NCBI RefSeq assembly: GCF_004795015.1
Contig: NZ_SSBI01000032.1
Coordinates: 26,836-90,835, forward strand
DNA length: 64,000 nucleotides
DNA from: Streptomyces sp. A1277
GTDB taxonomy: Bacteria; Actinomycetota; Actinomycetes; Streptomycetales; Streptomycetaceae
Direction of reading: 5' to 3'
The notes under the pieces are model-generated. The model searched no databases. It had not been told where the DNA came from and saw nothing but the letters and a program-made list of their open reading frames with translations. A program made the translations under genes and the position numbers. Shown here in pieces: positions 41,648 through 51,911 of the stretch. Position 1 is the first letter of the stretch. Every line of letters begins with the position of its first letter.

Positions 41648-43578
41648 AGTACCGTCCGAGCCGCCGTACCCGCCGCATGGCGATCAGTACGGCGGTGGTT
41701 CTCGCGCTCGCGGGGGCGAACGGGCCGTGGCTGTACCGTTTCGGCACCGAGCACTACCACGACTACAAGATCAACCAGGCCGGTTACAAGGCGGACAACG
41801 GCCACTGGGACTTCCTGGACGTCCCCTCCGAGTTCCGGATCAACACGATCCACGCGGCGCTCCTGCACACCGGCAAGGTGCTGCTCGTGGCCGGTTCGGG
41901 CAACAACCAGAAGAACTTCGACGCCAAGAGCTTCCGCTCGGTGCTGTGGGACCCGAAGACCAACGTGTTCAAGAACATCCCCACGCCCAAGGACATGTTC
42001 TGCGCCGGCCACACCCAACTCCCCGACGGCAAGCTCCTCATAGCCGGCGGCACCAGACGGTACGAGAAGCTCAAGGGCGACGTCACCAAGGCCGGCGGCC
42101 TGATGATCGTGCACAACGAGGACCCCGACAAGCCGGTCACCCTCCCCGCCGGCACCCGCTTCACCGGCAAGGGCAACGGCAAGACGTTCGTCACCAAGGA
42201 CCCGGTCCTGGTGGAGAAGGCCACCAAGGTCTTCGACGAGAAGACCGGCGCCTTCCTGCGCAACGACCCGGGATACGGCCGGATCTACGTGGAGGCCGAG
42301 AAGTCCGGTACGCAGTACGAGACGGGCGCCGAGGACAACTACCGCGTCGAGGGCCTGACCGGCTCCGACACCCACAACGTCTACGGCATCGCCCAGAAGC
42401 TCGCGCTCGACAAGAAGGACTTCCAGGGCATCCGGGAAGCCTTCGAATTCGACCCGGTGGCGGAGAAGTACATCACCGTGGACCCGATGCACGAGGCCCG
42501 CTGGTATCCGACGCTGACCACCCTGGAGGACGGCAAGGTCCTCGCCCTGTCCGGCCTGGACGAGATCGGGCAGATCGTCCCCGGCAAGGACGAGATCTAC
42601 GACCCGGAGACCAAGGAGTGGAAGTACACCGGCATCGTCCGGAAGTTCCCCACCTATCCGGCGGTCTTCCTCCTCGACGACGGCAAGCTCTTCTACTCCG
42701 GCTCCAACGCCGGCTACGGCCCCGCCGACGTCGGCCGCGACCCGGGCGTCTGGGACCTGGCGACGAACAGGTTCACCAAGATCCCCGGCCTGAGCGACCC
42801 GGACAAGATGGAGACCTCCGCGACGGTGCGGCTGCCCCCGGCCCAGGACGAGAAGTTCATGGTGATCGGCGGGGGCGGCGTCGGCGAGTCCGAGAAGTCC
42901 AGCGAGAAGTCCCGGCTGGTCGACCTCAAGGACCCCGACCCGAAGTTCGAGGACGGCGCATCCCTGGACGAGGGCACCCGCTACCCGAGCGCGTCCCTGC
43001 TCCCCGACGACTCCGTCCTGGTCACCGGCGGCTCCAACGACTACCGGGGCCGCAGCGACTCCAACGTGCTCCAGGCCCGGCTGTACGACGCGAAGACGGA
43101 CACGTACCAGCGGGTCGCCGACCCGGCGGTCGGCCGCAACTACCACTCCGGGTCCGTGCTCCTGCCGGACGGCCGGGTCATGATCTTCGGCTCCGACTCG
43201 CTCTACGCGGACAAGGCCAACACCCGGCCCGGGACCTTCGAGCAGCGCATCGAGATCTACACCCCGCCCTACCTCTACCGCGACGCGCGGCCCGAGCTGA
43301 CGGCAGGCCCGAAGAAGATCGAGCGCGGCTCCACGGCGGTCTTCACCACCAACCACGCCTCGTCCATCACGTCGGCGAAGCTGATGCGGCCGAGCGCGGT
43401 CACCCATGTCACGGACACCGACCAGCGCTCGGTGGCCCTGGACCTGAAGCGGACGGACGGCGCGATCTCGGTGACCGTGCCGAAGAACCGGGCGCTGGTT
43501 CCGTCGGGCTGGTACATGCTCTTCGTCACCGACGACCGGGGCACCCCGTCCGAGGGGACGTGGGTGGAGGTGCCGTAG
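41644..43578 (+). CDS. glxA: Mononuclear copper radical oxidase GlxA
   Basis: A 644-aa galactose-oxidase-like enzyme, exported and anchored by SRRTRRMAISTAVVLALAGANG (Tat-like arginines). It shows Kelch-type blades and a C-terminal immunoglobulin-like domain. A Cys at 120 (KDMFCAGHTQLPDG) and a Trp at 287 (HEARWYPTL) stand at the positions of the thioether Cys and the stacking Trp known in GlxA. GRNYHSGSVLLPDGRVM carries copper ligands Tyr/His, and the final His appears near TNHASSITSAKLM. It oxidises the glycan made by CslA. Overlap with cslA is 4 bp. Confidence 0.93.
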   Translation: MKYRPSRRTRRMAISTAVVLALAGANGPWLYRFGTEHYHDYKINQAGYKADNGHWDFLDVPSEFRINTIHAALLHTGKVLLVAGSGNNQKNFDAKSFRSVLWDPKTNVFKNIPTPKDMFCAGHTQLPDGKLLIAGGTRRYEKLKGDVTKAGGLMIVHNEDPDKPVTLPAGTRFTGKGNGKTFVTKDPVLVEKATKVFDEKTGAFLRNDPGYGRIYVEAEKSGTQYETGAEDNYRVEGLTGSDTHNVYGIAQKLALDKKDFQGIREAFEFDPVAEKYITVDPMHEARWYPTLTTLEDGKVLALSGLDEIGQIVPGKDEIYDPETKEWKYTGIVRKFPTYPAVFLLDDGKLFYSGSNAGYGPADVGRDPGVWDLATNRFTKIPGLSDPDKMETSATVRLPPAQDEKFMVIGGGGVGESEKSSEKSRLVDLKDPDPKFEDGASLDEGTRYPSASLLPDDSVLVTGGSNDYRGRSDSNVLQARLYDAKTDTYQRVADPAVGRNYHSGSVLLPDGRVMIFGSDSLYADKANTRPGTFEQRIEIYTPPYLYRDARPELTAGPKKIERGSTAVFTTNHASSITSAKLMRPSAVTHVTDTDQRSVALDLKRTDGAISVTVPKNRALVPSGWYMLFVTDDRGTPSEGTWVEVP

Positions 43579-43593
43579 GACGCGAGCTGCGGC

Positions 43594-44673
43594 TCACCGC
43601 TTCTTCGCGGCGCGGACCAGGTCCAGGGCGTAGGCGGGCCACCACTCGCCCGCCTTCGGGCCGCCCCGGCAGTCGCCGTCGGACTCGCCGGGGCGCTTGA
43701 TCCACAGGTACGCGTCGACCAGGTCCTCGCCCGTGCCGGTCGTCGGCGGCTCGCCGAGGGCCCGGCCCGGCGGGTTGCACCAGGTCTCCTCGGAGTCGGA
43801 CGCGGTGTACGGGCCGTTGCCGTTGCGGCTGGTGTCGATGACGAACGGCTTGCCGCCGACCTTCGCGGACAGCTGCTTGCCGAACCGGGTGCTGGCGGCG
43901 GTGGTCTGGAAGTTGGACACGTTGACCGCGAAGCCGTCCGCCGCCCCGATGCCCGCCCGCCGCAGCGAGTCGAAGAGCGCGTCGGGCGAGCGCCAGCCGG
44001 CATTGCCCGCGTCCAGGTAGACGCGGGTGCCCCGCTGCTTCTTCAGCCGCTCCACCGCGCCCTTGAGCAGGTCGTAGCGCTCCTCGTGCAGCTTTTGCGG
44101 GGTGCAGCCGTCGACCAGGTGCACCACCGCGTCCGGCTCCAGGATCACGGTCGCGCCGCGGTCGCCGATACCCTGCGCGACGGCCTCCACCCAGGCCCGG
44201 TACGCGTCACCGTCGGCCGCCCCGCCCTTGGAGAACTGCCCGCAGTCGCGGTGCGGGATGTTGTAGAGGACGAGCACCGCCTGCCGGTCCGCCTTCGCGG
44301 CCGCCTCGGTGAAGCCCTTCGCCTCGGCCTGCGGATTCTCCGCGCCGACCCACTCGCCGACCGGCTGCTCGGCGATCCGGCGGATCAGGGCGGCGGCCTT
44401 CTCGTTGCCGTCCTTGGTGTACGCGGCGACCTGGCGGGCGGCGGTCCCGTCCGGGTTCACCCAGTACGGGACGCTGTCGGCGGGCCGCTGCCCGATACCG
44501 GCGGGGTTGCCGCCGGCGGCCCCGCCCGCGTCCGCACCCTCGCTCGCACCGGCCCGGTCGCCGCCGCCCTTGGCGTCGTCGGAGGCGGAGCAGCCGGCGA
44601 GCAGGAGCGCGAGGCCCGCAGCCGCGGCGGCCGCCCCACGCGTGCCGAACCGGCCGTTGTGACTGCCGTACAT
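43594..44673 (-). CDS. cslZ: Secreted glycoside hydrolase family 6 endoglucanase lipoprotein (CslZ-type)
   Basis: 359 residues from ATG 44671-44673 (GGGGAG upstream). Lipobox LALLLAGCSASDD. After a Gly/Ala linker the GH6 domain shows PYWVNPDGTAARQVAAY, VLVLYNIPHRDCGQFSKGGA (catalytic-loop Asp/Ser region), ATVILEPDAVVHLVDGC, RVYLDAGNAGW, VNVSNFQTT, FVIDTSRNGNGPYT and WCNPPGRALGEPP. Active-site aspartates are intact. It is convergent with glxA; in S. coelicolor this gene processes the CslA/GlxA glycan so that it can pass the wall. The symbol is inferred from context. Confidence 0.87.
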   Translation of the reverse strand: MYGSHNGRFGTRGAAAAAAGLALLLAGCSASDDAKGGGDRAGASEGADAGGAAGGNPAGIGQRPADSVPYWVNPDGTAARQVAAYTKDGNEKAAALIRRIAEQPVGEWVGAENPQAEAKGFTEAAAKADRQAVLVLYNIPHRDCGQFSKGGAADGDAYRAWVEAVAQGIGDRGATVILEPDAVVHLVDGCTPQKLHEERYDLLKGAVERLKKQRGTRVYLDAGNAGWRSPDALFDSLRRAGIGAADGFAVNVSNFQTTAASTRFGKQLSAKVGGKPFVIDTSRNGNGPYTASDSEETWCNPPGRALGEPPTTGTGEDLVDAYLWIKRPGESDGDCRGGPKAGEWWPAYALDLVRAAKKR

Positions 44674-45027
44674 CCACTCCCCCTCGGGTGCGAGGGCGGT
44701 GCCCCGTCGCCTCGCGGCCCATCCTGGCACAGCGTGCGGAAGCGGCCCGGGCCTCGTACGGTTTCGCCGCCGAGCCGTTACGGCGGTTTCACCGCGCTGT
44801 GCCCCGCTTCGCCGCGTGCGGAGGGTGACCGGTTATCGACGTACCGTCAGAAAGCGGTTGGGCGGGGGGAGTTCGTCCCCCTACAGTGGGGTGTGCGGCG
44901 GACCCGGACGCCACCGACCTCCCGTGTCCGCGCCGGGCCACTCCCGCGGCCCGCGCACCGCGGTCGAGGACCGGCCCGGTCAGCCGCCCCGCACACGGGC
45001 GGCGGACCGGGCCGCGTACCGGAGCCT
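44674..45027. other. Intergenic region without a supported gene
   Basis: 354 bp between two genes on the minus strand. There is no coding pattern and no strong hairpin. It should contain the cslZ promoter, but no clear -10/-35 pair was found. Confidence 0.4.
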
Positions 45028-45810
45028 TCAGACGGCCCCGGCCTGCGCCTTCCCCTCCGCGCCCCCCTTCTCCACGCTCTTCTCCACGCCCGTCTCCACG
45101 CCCTTCTCCACGCCCGTCTCCACACTCTTCTCCACGCCCGTCTCCACGCTCTTCTCCGCGGTGAGGTACGCCGAGACGACCACGTTCGCGGTGTACGAGT
45201 GGGACGCGCGGTCGTACGTACCGCCGCAGGTGATCAGCCGGAGCTCCGCCCGGCCGTCCTTGCGGGGGCCGTACGCCTTCTGGGCGTCGAACCTTTCGCG
45301 GGTGAGGACCTGGACGTCGTCGATGGTGAACTCGGCGACCGTGCCGTCGGACCGGGTCACCTCGACCTTCGCACCGGGGCGGGCCGCGCTGAGCCCGTAG
45401 AAGACGGCCGGCTTGGTCTCGGTGTCGACATGGCCGACGAACAGGGCCGGGCCCTTGGCACCGGGCCGGGTGCCGGCGCCGTACCAGCCGACGGTCTGGG
45501 GCGTGTTGAAGGGCGGCGGTTCGATCGCGCCCTCGTCGTCCAGGCCCCGGGGGACGACGGGGGCCCGTACACCGATCGACGGGATCTCGACGCTCTGCGG
45601 CGCCACGCCCTTGATCGGCGCGTGCGCCGGGGGCAGCGGCACGCCGAGCGGGCGCCCGACCGCGGCGACGTCGCCGGTGGTCGGGGCGGAGCCGATGCCC
45701 GACCCGTCGGTGATCCCGCGCCCCCACAGCCACAGGCCCAGCAGGATGACGGCCCAGGCCACTCCGGTGAGCAGCCTGCCGTGACCCGCCGAGTCCTTGG
45801 GTCCGGACAT
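45028..45810 (-). CDS. Class F sortase
   Basis: A 260-aa transpeptidase with an N-terminal anchor (LLTGVAWAVILLGLWLWGRG). The sortase core is VEIPSIGVRAPVVPRGLDDEG, ALFVGHVDTETKPAVFYGL (catalytic His), LRLITCGGTYDRASHSYTANVVV (catalytic Cys; the Arg lies in or near this segment). Short length and ITCGGTYD fit class F. The tail after residue 225 is a repeat (EKSVETGV) of three and a half copies. The start lies one base after the previous gene's stop (TGACATG). It should attach surface proteins; the substrate is unknown. Confidence 0.85.
   Translation of the reverse strand: MSGPKDSAGHGRLLTGVAWAVILLGLWLWGRGITDGSGIGSAPTTGDVAAVGRPLGVPLPPAHAPIKGVAPQSVEIPSIGVRAPVVPRGLDDEGAIEPPPFNTPQTVGWYGAGTRPGAKGPALFVGHVDTETKPAVFYGLSAARPGAKVEVTRSDGTVAEFTIDDVQVLTRERFDAQKAYGPRKDGRAELRLITCGGTYDRASHSYTANVVVSAYLTAEKSVETGVEKSVETGVEKGVETGVEKSVEKGGAEGKAQAGAV
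45048..45156 (-). repeat. 24-bp coding repeats in the class F sortase tail
   Basis: TCCACGC(C/T)C(G/T)TC units coding Glu-Lys-(Ser/Gly)-Val-Glu-Thr-Gly-Val occur about three and a half times at the end of the sortase. Confidence 0.85.
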
Positions 45811-45811
45811 G

Positions 45812-46372
45812 TCAGTCGGCCGCCGGGCGGCGGCGGCGCACGCTGCGGAAGGCGACGGCGACGGCCGCGACGGCGGCCAGGGCGAGGCCGATCACCTCGT
45901 GGACCGTGCCGGGGCCGGCCTGCTCGGTGGCCTCACCGGCGAGCGCGGCGGTGCCTCCGCCGCCGGCACGGACCGGGGCGACGGGCATGGGCCGCTCGCG
46001 GTGGACGACGGTGACGACGGCGGACACCTTGGTGTGCTTGTCGTCCTTGCAGAGGGCCTGGACGTCGTAGTCACCGGGCTCGGCGTCCGAGCGGATGCGG
46101 GCCTCGGCGAAGAGCGTGTGGTCCTCGCCGGGCGAGAAGCGCGCCTGGGAGACGAAGGCGTCGGAGTTCCCCTTGGCCTCCTTGCCCTTGCAGCCGGCGA
46201 GCTCCAGGTCGACCTCACCGCCCGGGGCGACGGACGAGGGGCTGACCGACAGAGTGGCCCGGGACCGCGAGTCCTCGTGGCCGGAACCGGCTTCGGCCAG
46301 TGCCGAGGGAACGGGCACCAGGGTCGCCGCGGCCACTGCGGCGGCACAGAACGTGAGGGGTATGGAACGCAT
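45812..46372 (-). CDS. Secreted protein with C-terminal membrane segment
   Basis: 186 residues. Signal peptide to ALAEAG. A small beta domain follows (RATLSVSPSSVAPGGEVDLELAGC, QARFSPGEDHTLFAEARIRSDAEPGDYDVQALC, VSAVVTVVHRE). The C-terminus is a Gly/Ala linker, VIGLALAAVAAVAVAF and RSVRRRRPAAD. It has the shape of a sortase substrate but no LPXTG or LAXTG motif. It is coupled to the class F sortase downstream, so it may be its partner or substrate. Confidence 0.75.
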   Translation of the reverse strand: MRSIPLTFCAAAVAAATLVPVPSALAEAGSGHEDSRSRATLSVSPSSVAPGGEVDLELAGCKGKEAKGNSDAFVSQARFSPGEDHTLFAEARIRSDAEPGDYDVQALCKDDKHTKVSAVVTVVHRERPMPVAPVRAGGGGTAALAGEATEQAGPGTVHEVIGLALAAVAAVAVAFRSVRRRRPAAD

Positions 46373-46448
46373 CGTGAACCTCCTGATGGCAGGTTCACGC
46401 GCGCCGGGACTTTTCGCATCCGCAGCGCGGGGGCGCTGGGCCGGTGGA

Positions 46449-46484
46449 GTGGGGGAGCGGGCGCGGTCCAGGCCCGCTCCCCCA
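46449..46484 (-). terminator. Terminator after the HAD phosphatase gene
   Basis: TGGGGGAGCGGGC and GCCCGCTCCCCCA pair across a GCGGTCCAG loop, and CCGG/CCGG extends the stem. It lies 14 bp downstream of the HAD stop codon. Confidence 0.85.
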
Positions 46485-46497
46485 CCGGAATCCGGTG

Positions 46498-47286
46498 TCA
46501 GCCCAGGTCGACGAGGTCGACCAGGTCCGCGATGGAGTCGACCACCGTGGACGGCCGGAACGGGTACTTGTCGATGTCGGCGACCGTGGTGAGCCCGGTG
46601 AGCACCAGGAACGTCTGCATGCCAGCCTCCAGGCCGGCCAGCACGTCGGTGTCCATCCGGTCGCCGATCATCGCGCTGGACTCGGAGTGGGCGCCGATCG
46701 CGTTGAGCCCGGTGCGCATCATCAGCGGGTTGGGCTTGCCCGCGAAGTACGGGGCCTTGCCGGTCGCCTTGGTGATCAGGGCGGCGACGGAGCCGGTCGC
46801 GGGCAGCGGGCCCTCGGCGGACGGGCCGGTCTCGTCCGGGTTGGTGCAGATGAACCGGGCCCCGCCGTTGATCAGCCGGATCGCCTTGGTGAGCGCCTCG
46901 AAGGAGTACGTACGCGTCTCGCCGAGCACCACGTAGTCGGGGTCGTGGTCGGTGAGGACGTAGCCGATGTCGTGCAGCGCGGTGGTGAGCCCGGCCTCGC
47001 CGATGACGTACGCCGTGCCGCCGGGCCGCTGGTCGTCCAGGAACTGGGCGGTGGCGAGCGCCGAGGTCCAGATGTTCTCGACGGGCACGTCCAGGCCCAT
47101 GCGCTGGAGGCGGGCGTGCAGGTCGCGGGCGGTGTAGATCGAGTTGTTGGTCAGGACCAGGAAGGGCAGCCCCGAGTCACGCAGCCGCTTGATGAAGGCA
47201 TCGGCACCGGGGATCGGCGTCCCCTCGTGGATGAGGACTCCGTCCATGTCGGTGAGCCAGGACGAGATCGGCTTGCGCTCTGCCAT
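46498..47286 (-). CDS. HAD-IIA family hydrolase (NagD-like)
   Basis: A 262-aa cytosolic phosphatase. Motif I WLTDMDGVLIHEG (nucleophile and acid Asp), motif II FLVLTNNS, the class IIA cap in the middle, motif III FAGKPNPLMMR and motif IV SAMIGDRMDTDVLAGLEAGM are all intact. It acts on a small phosphorylated metabolite, perhaps a nucleotide or sugar phosphate. It is monocistronic. Confidence 0.9.
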   Translation of the reverse strand: MAERKPISSWLTDMDGVLIHEGTPIPGADAFIKRLRDSGLPFLVLTNNSIYTARDLHARLQRMGLDVPVENIWTSALATAQFLDDQRPGGTAYVIGEAGLTTALHDIGYVLTDHDPDYVVLGETRTYSFEALTKAIRLINGGARFICTNPDETGPSAEGPLPATGSVAALITKATGKAPYFAGKPNPLMMRTGLNAIGAHSESSAMIGDRMDTDVLAGLEAGMQTFLVLTGLTTVADIDKYPFRPSTVVDSIADLVDLVDLG

Positions 47287-47422
47287 GTGGGACTCCAGTT
47301 GCCGTACGCCAGGTGCGGGGACGCCGGCGGCACCGCGTTGTGCAGCGCCGACGCCCCGATTTTAGGCCGACTGTTCGACGTGGAGGTACCGCCTGACCGG
47401 CGCGTCCGACCGGCGCGGACGC

Positions 47423-48598
<1,176 letters not shown>

Positions 48599-49033
48599 GG
48601 CGGTGCAGCCCTTCACTTCTCGCGGAAACGGTCGGCTCGCCCCGGGTCCGGAGTTCACCGGTCTGGTCGCGCTCCGCCGCTCGCGCCTGCCGGTCGGGCA
48701 GGCGGCGCCGCGACCGGAACACGCCCTGGCCGGCGACAGTGCCACGCGCGCACGGACGGCCCGCGCAGGCGTGCCGCCGGCCCGCCCGGACGGCCGCCGG
48801 CCACCGCCCGATCAGCCGAGTCCGGCGGGGGCCGGGGCCTTGCGGGCGCCGGCCACCGCCCGATCCGGCGGTGATCGGCCTCTCACCGGCCCCGGCCGCC
48901 CCTGTAAACCGCGCCCGATCAGCCCGATCCAGCGGAGACCGGCCCCTCACCGGCCCCGGCCGCCCCTGCAAACCGCGCCCGATCAGCCCGCTCCAGCGAG
49001 GACCGGGCCCCCTCATGGGCCCCGGCCGCCCGG
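48599..49033. repeat. Intergenic region with 64-66-bp direct repeats
   Basis: No gene is supported. Units starting CTCACCGGCCCCGGCCGCC lie at 48882 and 48946, with a diverged third at 49012. Each contains AAACCGCGCCCGATCAGCCCG. The rest holds nothing recognisable. Confidence 0.75.
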
Positions 49034-50170
49034 TCAGCCCGGCTCAGCCGGGACCGGCTCCCAGCTGTCCGTGTCCGCGTCGCCCACCCGGCCGAACAGC
49101 GGGGCGAGGACCAGTTGCGCCGCCCCTTCCGCGACCGGGCGGTCCCCTCCCCCGGCGGCGACGACCGGCACCGGGACGCCCTCGGCCCCGTCGCGCCTGG
49201 CCCGCTCGTCGAGCACGGCGCGTACCCCTCGTACGTACGCGTCGGGGTCGGCGGCGACGGTGCGGCCGCCCAGGACCACCCGGCCGATGTCGAGCAGCCC
49301 CACGAGGTTGGCGGCTCCGGTGCCGAGCACCCTGGCGGCCTCGGCCGCATCGCCCCGGTGCACGGCGGCCAGGCACAGCGCCTCCAGGCAGCCGCGTCCG
49401 CCGCAGCCGCACCGGATGCCGTCCAGCTGCACGGTCTGGTGGCCGAACTCCCCGGCCCCCGTCCGGGCCCCCCGGTGGACCGCCCCGCCGAGCACGAGTC
49501 CCGCGCCGAGGCCGGTGCCGAGGTGGAGGTAGGCGAAGTCGGCGGGGTCCGGCGCCTTGAGGGCGAGGCCGAGGGCGGCGGCGTTGGTGTCCTTGTCGAG
49601 GACGACGGGCAGCCCGGTCCGGCCGGCCAGGGCGTCCCGCAGCGGGTACCCGTCCCACTGCGGGAACCCGGTGACCCGGTGCAGCACCCCGGCCCGGTGG
49701 TCGAGCGGCCCCGGCACGGCGACGCCCACCCCGAGCACCGGCAGCTCCCCGTCCCCCCGCACGGCGGCGACCGCCCCGGCCGCCGCCCCGAGCACCTCGT
49801 CCGCCGGGGCGCCGAAGTCCAGCGGAGCCGTACGGCTTTCGGCCACGGCCCCCGCGAGGTCCACGAGCACCACGGTCAGGCCGTCGCGGTCCAGGTGCAG
49901 GCCCACCGCGTGCCCGGCCTCCGGCACCAGCCGCAGCACGGTCCTGGGCTTGCCGCCCGTGGAGGCGCGGCGGCCCGCCTCGGTGGCCAGGCCCTCGGTC
50001 CGCAGCCGGGCGGTGATCTTGCTGACGGCCTGCGGGGTGAGCCCCGTGCGCTCGGCGAGTCCGAGCCGGCTGATGCCGCGCTCGCCTGCCACCCGCAGCA
50101 GGTCCAGCACGAGCGCCGCGTTGTGGCTGCGCAGGGCGGGGAGGTTGGCGCCGCTGTTGCTCCTGTTCAC
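49034..50170 (-). CDS. ROK-family transcriptional repressor
   Basis: A 378-aa protein from GTG 50168-50170. The N-terminal MarR-like winged helix (about 15-80) shows RLGLAERTGLTPQAVSKITARLRTEGL. The ROK sugar-kinase-like domain follows: GVGVAVPGPLDHRAG, VVLDKDTNAAALG, YLHLGTGLGAGLVLGG. The zinc-binding cluster GEFGHQTVQLDGIRCGCGGRGCLEALC is complete. It probably senses a sugar and represses the divergent oxidoreductase and itself through the palindrome at 50194-50220. Confidence 0.88.
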   Translation of the reverse strand: MNRSNSGANLPALRSHNAALVLDLLRVAGERGISRLGLAERTGLTPQAVSKITARLRTEGLATEAGRRASTGGKPRTVLRLVPEAGHAVGLHLDRDGLTVVLVDLAGAVAESRTAPLDFGAPADEVLGAAAGAVAAVRGDGELPVLGVGVAVPGPLDHRAGVLHRVTGFPQWDGYPLRDALAGRTGLPVVLDKDTNAAALGLALKAPDPADFAYLHLGTGLGAGLVLGGAVHRGARTGAGEFGHQTVQLDGIRCGCGGRGCLEALCLAAVHRGDAAEAARVLGTGAANLVGLLDIGRVVLGGRTVAADPDAYVRGVRAVLDERARRDGAEGVPVPVVAAGGGDRPVAEGAAQLVLAPLFGRVGDADTDSWEPVPAEPG

Positions 50171-50193
50171 CGGCCCATTGTCCCCCGCGCTTG

Positions 50194-50220
50194 CACTTTG
50201 GCAACAGCGTTGCCAAAGTG
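50194..50220. promoter_or_regulatory. 27-bp palindromic operator between ROK regulator and oxidoreductase
   Basis: CACTTTGGCAAC (50194-50205), AGC, GTTGCCAAAGTG (50209-50220): perfect 12-bp arms. The right arm ends 5 bp before the ATG of the oxidoreductase, so binding there would block its expression directly. Confidence 0.85.
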
Positions 50221-50225
50221 GGGTC

Positions 50226-51374
50226 ATGACCGCCCACACCACATCCGAGACCGCCGGCTCCCCCCTGCGCGTAGGACTCGTCGGCTACGGCCTGGCGGGG
50301 TCCGTCTTCCACGCCCCGCTGATCACGGCGACCGAGGGCCTGGCCCTGGACACGGTCGTCACGACGGACGAGGAGCGCCGCGCCCAGGCCCGCGCCGCCT
50401 GTCCGGGCGTGCGGTTCGCCGCGTCGCCCGACGAGCTGTGGCAGCGGGCGGACGAGCTGGACCTGATCGTCATCGCCTCGCCGAACCGGACGCACGTACC
50501 GCTGGCGAGGGCGGCGCTGGAGGCCGGTCTCGCGGTGGTCGTGGACAAGCCCGTCGCCGGTACGGCGGCCGAGGCGCGGGAGCTGGCGGCGCTGGCCGAG
50601 GAGCGCGGGCTGCTGCTCTCGGTCTTCCAGAACCGCCGCTGGGACAACGACTTCCTGACTCTGCGCGCGCTCCTCGCGGACGGCGCGCTGGGCGAGGTGC
50701 AGCGCTTCGAATCGCGGTACGAGCGGTGGCGGCCCCGCCTCAAGGGCGGCTGGCGCGAGTCGGGCGACCCGCGCGAGATCGGCGGGCTGCTGTACGACCT
50801 GGGCAGCCATGTCGTCGACCAGGCGCTGACCCTGTTCGGCCCGGCGGTCCAGGTCTACGCGGAGTCGGACGTGCGGCGTCCGGGTGCGGCGGCCGACGAC
50901 GACACGTTCCTGGCGCTCACGCACGCCTCCGGGATCCGCTCGCACCTGTACGTGAGCGCGACGACGGCCCAGCTCGGCCCGCGTTTCCGGGTGCTGGGCT
51001 CCGCCGCCGGGTTCGTGAAGTACGGCATCGACCCGCAGGAGGCCGCCCTGCGCGAGGGCGCGCGCCCGACCGATGGCGGGCCGTGGGGCGAGGAGCCCGA
51101 GGAGCTGTGGGGCCGGCTCGGCTCGGGCGAGTCCCCGCTCACGGGCGGTGGCACCCCGGTCCGCACACTGCCGGGCGACTACCCGGCGTACTACGCGGCG
51201 GTCGCTGACGCGCTGCGCGGGAAGGGTGACAATCCGGTGACCGCCCTTCAGGCCGCCGAGGCGCTGGACGTCCTGGAGGCGGCCCGCCGCTCGGCCCGCG
51301 AAGGCGTCACCGTCGCCCTGCGGCCGGCCGGCACCGAAGCCCCCGCCCACACCCCCGAGGAGCAGCCCGCATGA
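50226..51374 (+). CDS. Gfo/Idh/MocA-family oxidoreductase
   Basis: A 382-aa NAD(P)-dependent dehydrogenase. Rossmann start LRVGLVGYGLAGSVFHAPLI, IVIASPNRTHVPLARAAL, and the EKP-like motif VVVDKPVAGT (here DKP, with catalytic Lys). The second domain shows RWRPRLKGGWRE, YDLGSHVVDQALTLFG (catalytic His) and SATTAQLGPRFRVLGSAAGF. It probably oxidises or epimerises a sugar or inositol. It overlaps the next gene by ATGA and is controlled by the ROK palindrome. Confidence 0.9.
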   Translation: MTAHTTSETAGSPLRVGLVGYGLAGSVFHAPLITATEGLALDTVVTTDEERRAQARAACPGVRFAASPDELWQRADELDLIVIASPNRTHVPLARAALEAGLAVVVDKPVAGTAAEARELAALAEERGLLLSVFQNRRWDNDFLTLRALLADGALGEVQRFESRYERWRPRLKGGWRESGDPREIGGLLYDLGSHVVDQALTLFGPAVQVYAESDVRRPGAAADDDTFLALTHASGIRSHLYVSATTAQLGPRFRVLGSAAGFVKYGIDPQEAALREGARPTDGGPWGEEPEELWGRLGSGESPLTGGGTPVRTLPGDYPAYYAAVADALRGKGDNPVTALQAAEALDVLEAARRSAREGVTVALRPAGTEAPAHTPEEQPA

Positions 51375-51850
51375 ACCCCACCGCTCCGACCATCTCCGAG
51401 CTGATCGCCCAGGAGCGCCGGCTGACGCTGCCGCATTTCGGCTACGACGACGCCTACGCGCTCGGCGGCCTGCTCGTGACCCTGGCCCGGGAGCGGCACG
51501 CCCCGGTGGCGATCGACATCCGGCGCGGGGCGCAGCAGGTGTTCCATGCCGCGCTGCCGGGTTCGAGCGCGGACAACGACGCGTGGATCGACCGCAAGCG
51601 CCGGGTGGTCGAGCGGTACGGGGAGAGCTCGTACCTGGTCGGTACGCGGTTCAGGGCGAAGGGGACGACGTTCGACGAGGCGTCCCGGCTGGACCCGGAC
51701 CGGTACGCGGCGCACGGCGGTTCGTTCCCGATCGCGGTCGAGGGCGCGGGCGTCATCGGCTCGGTGACGGTGTCGGGCCTGCCGCAGGCGGAGGACCACG
51801 CGCTGGTGGTGGAGGCGCTGGAGCAGTTCGCGTCACGGATCGGCGACTGA
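51371..51850 (+). CDS. Heme-degrading-like / UPF0303 family protein
   Basis: A 159-aa soluble protein. Conserved elements: DDAYALGGLLVTLARERHAPVAIDIRRGAQQVFHAALPGS, DNDAWIDRKRRVVERYGESSYLVG and FPIAVEGAGVIGSVTVSGLPQAEDHALVVEAL. These match the UPF0303/HbpS-like fold. The ATG lies in the stop of the oxidoreductase, so both form one ROK-controlled operon. The biochemical role is not established. Confidence 0.82.
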   Translation: MNPTAPTISELIAQERRLTLPHFGYDDAYALGGLLVTLARERHAPVAIDIRRGAQQVFHAALPGSSADNDAWIDRKRRVVERYGESSYLVGTRFRAKGTTFDEASRLDPDRYAAHGGSFPIAVEGAGVIGSVTVSGLPQAEDHALVVEALEQFASRIGD

Positions 51851-51911
51851 CGTACGAGGAGGGGTGGGGGCCGCGTGACGCGGGCCCCACCCCTCCGATG
51901 TATGGAGACGG

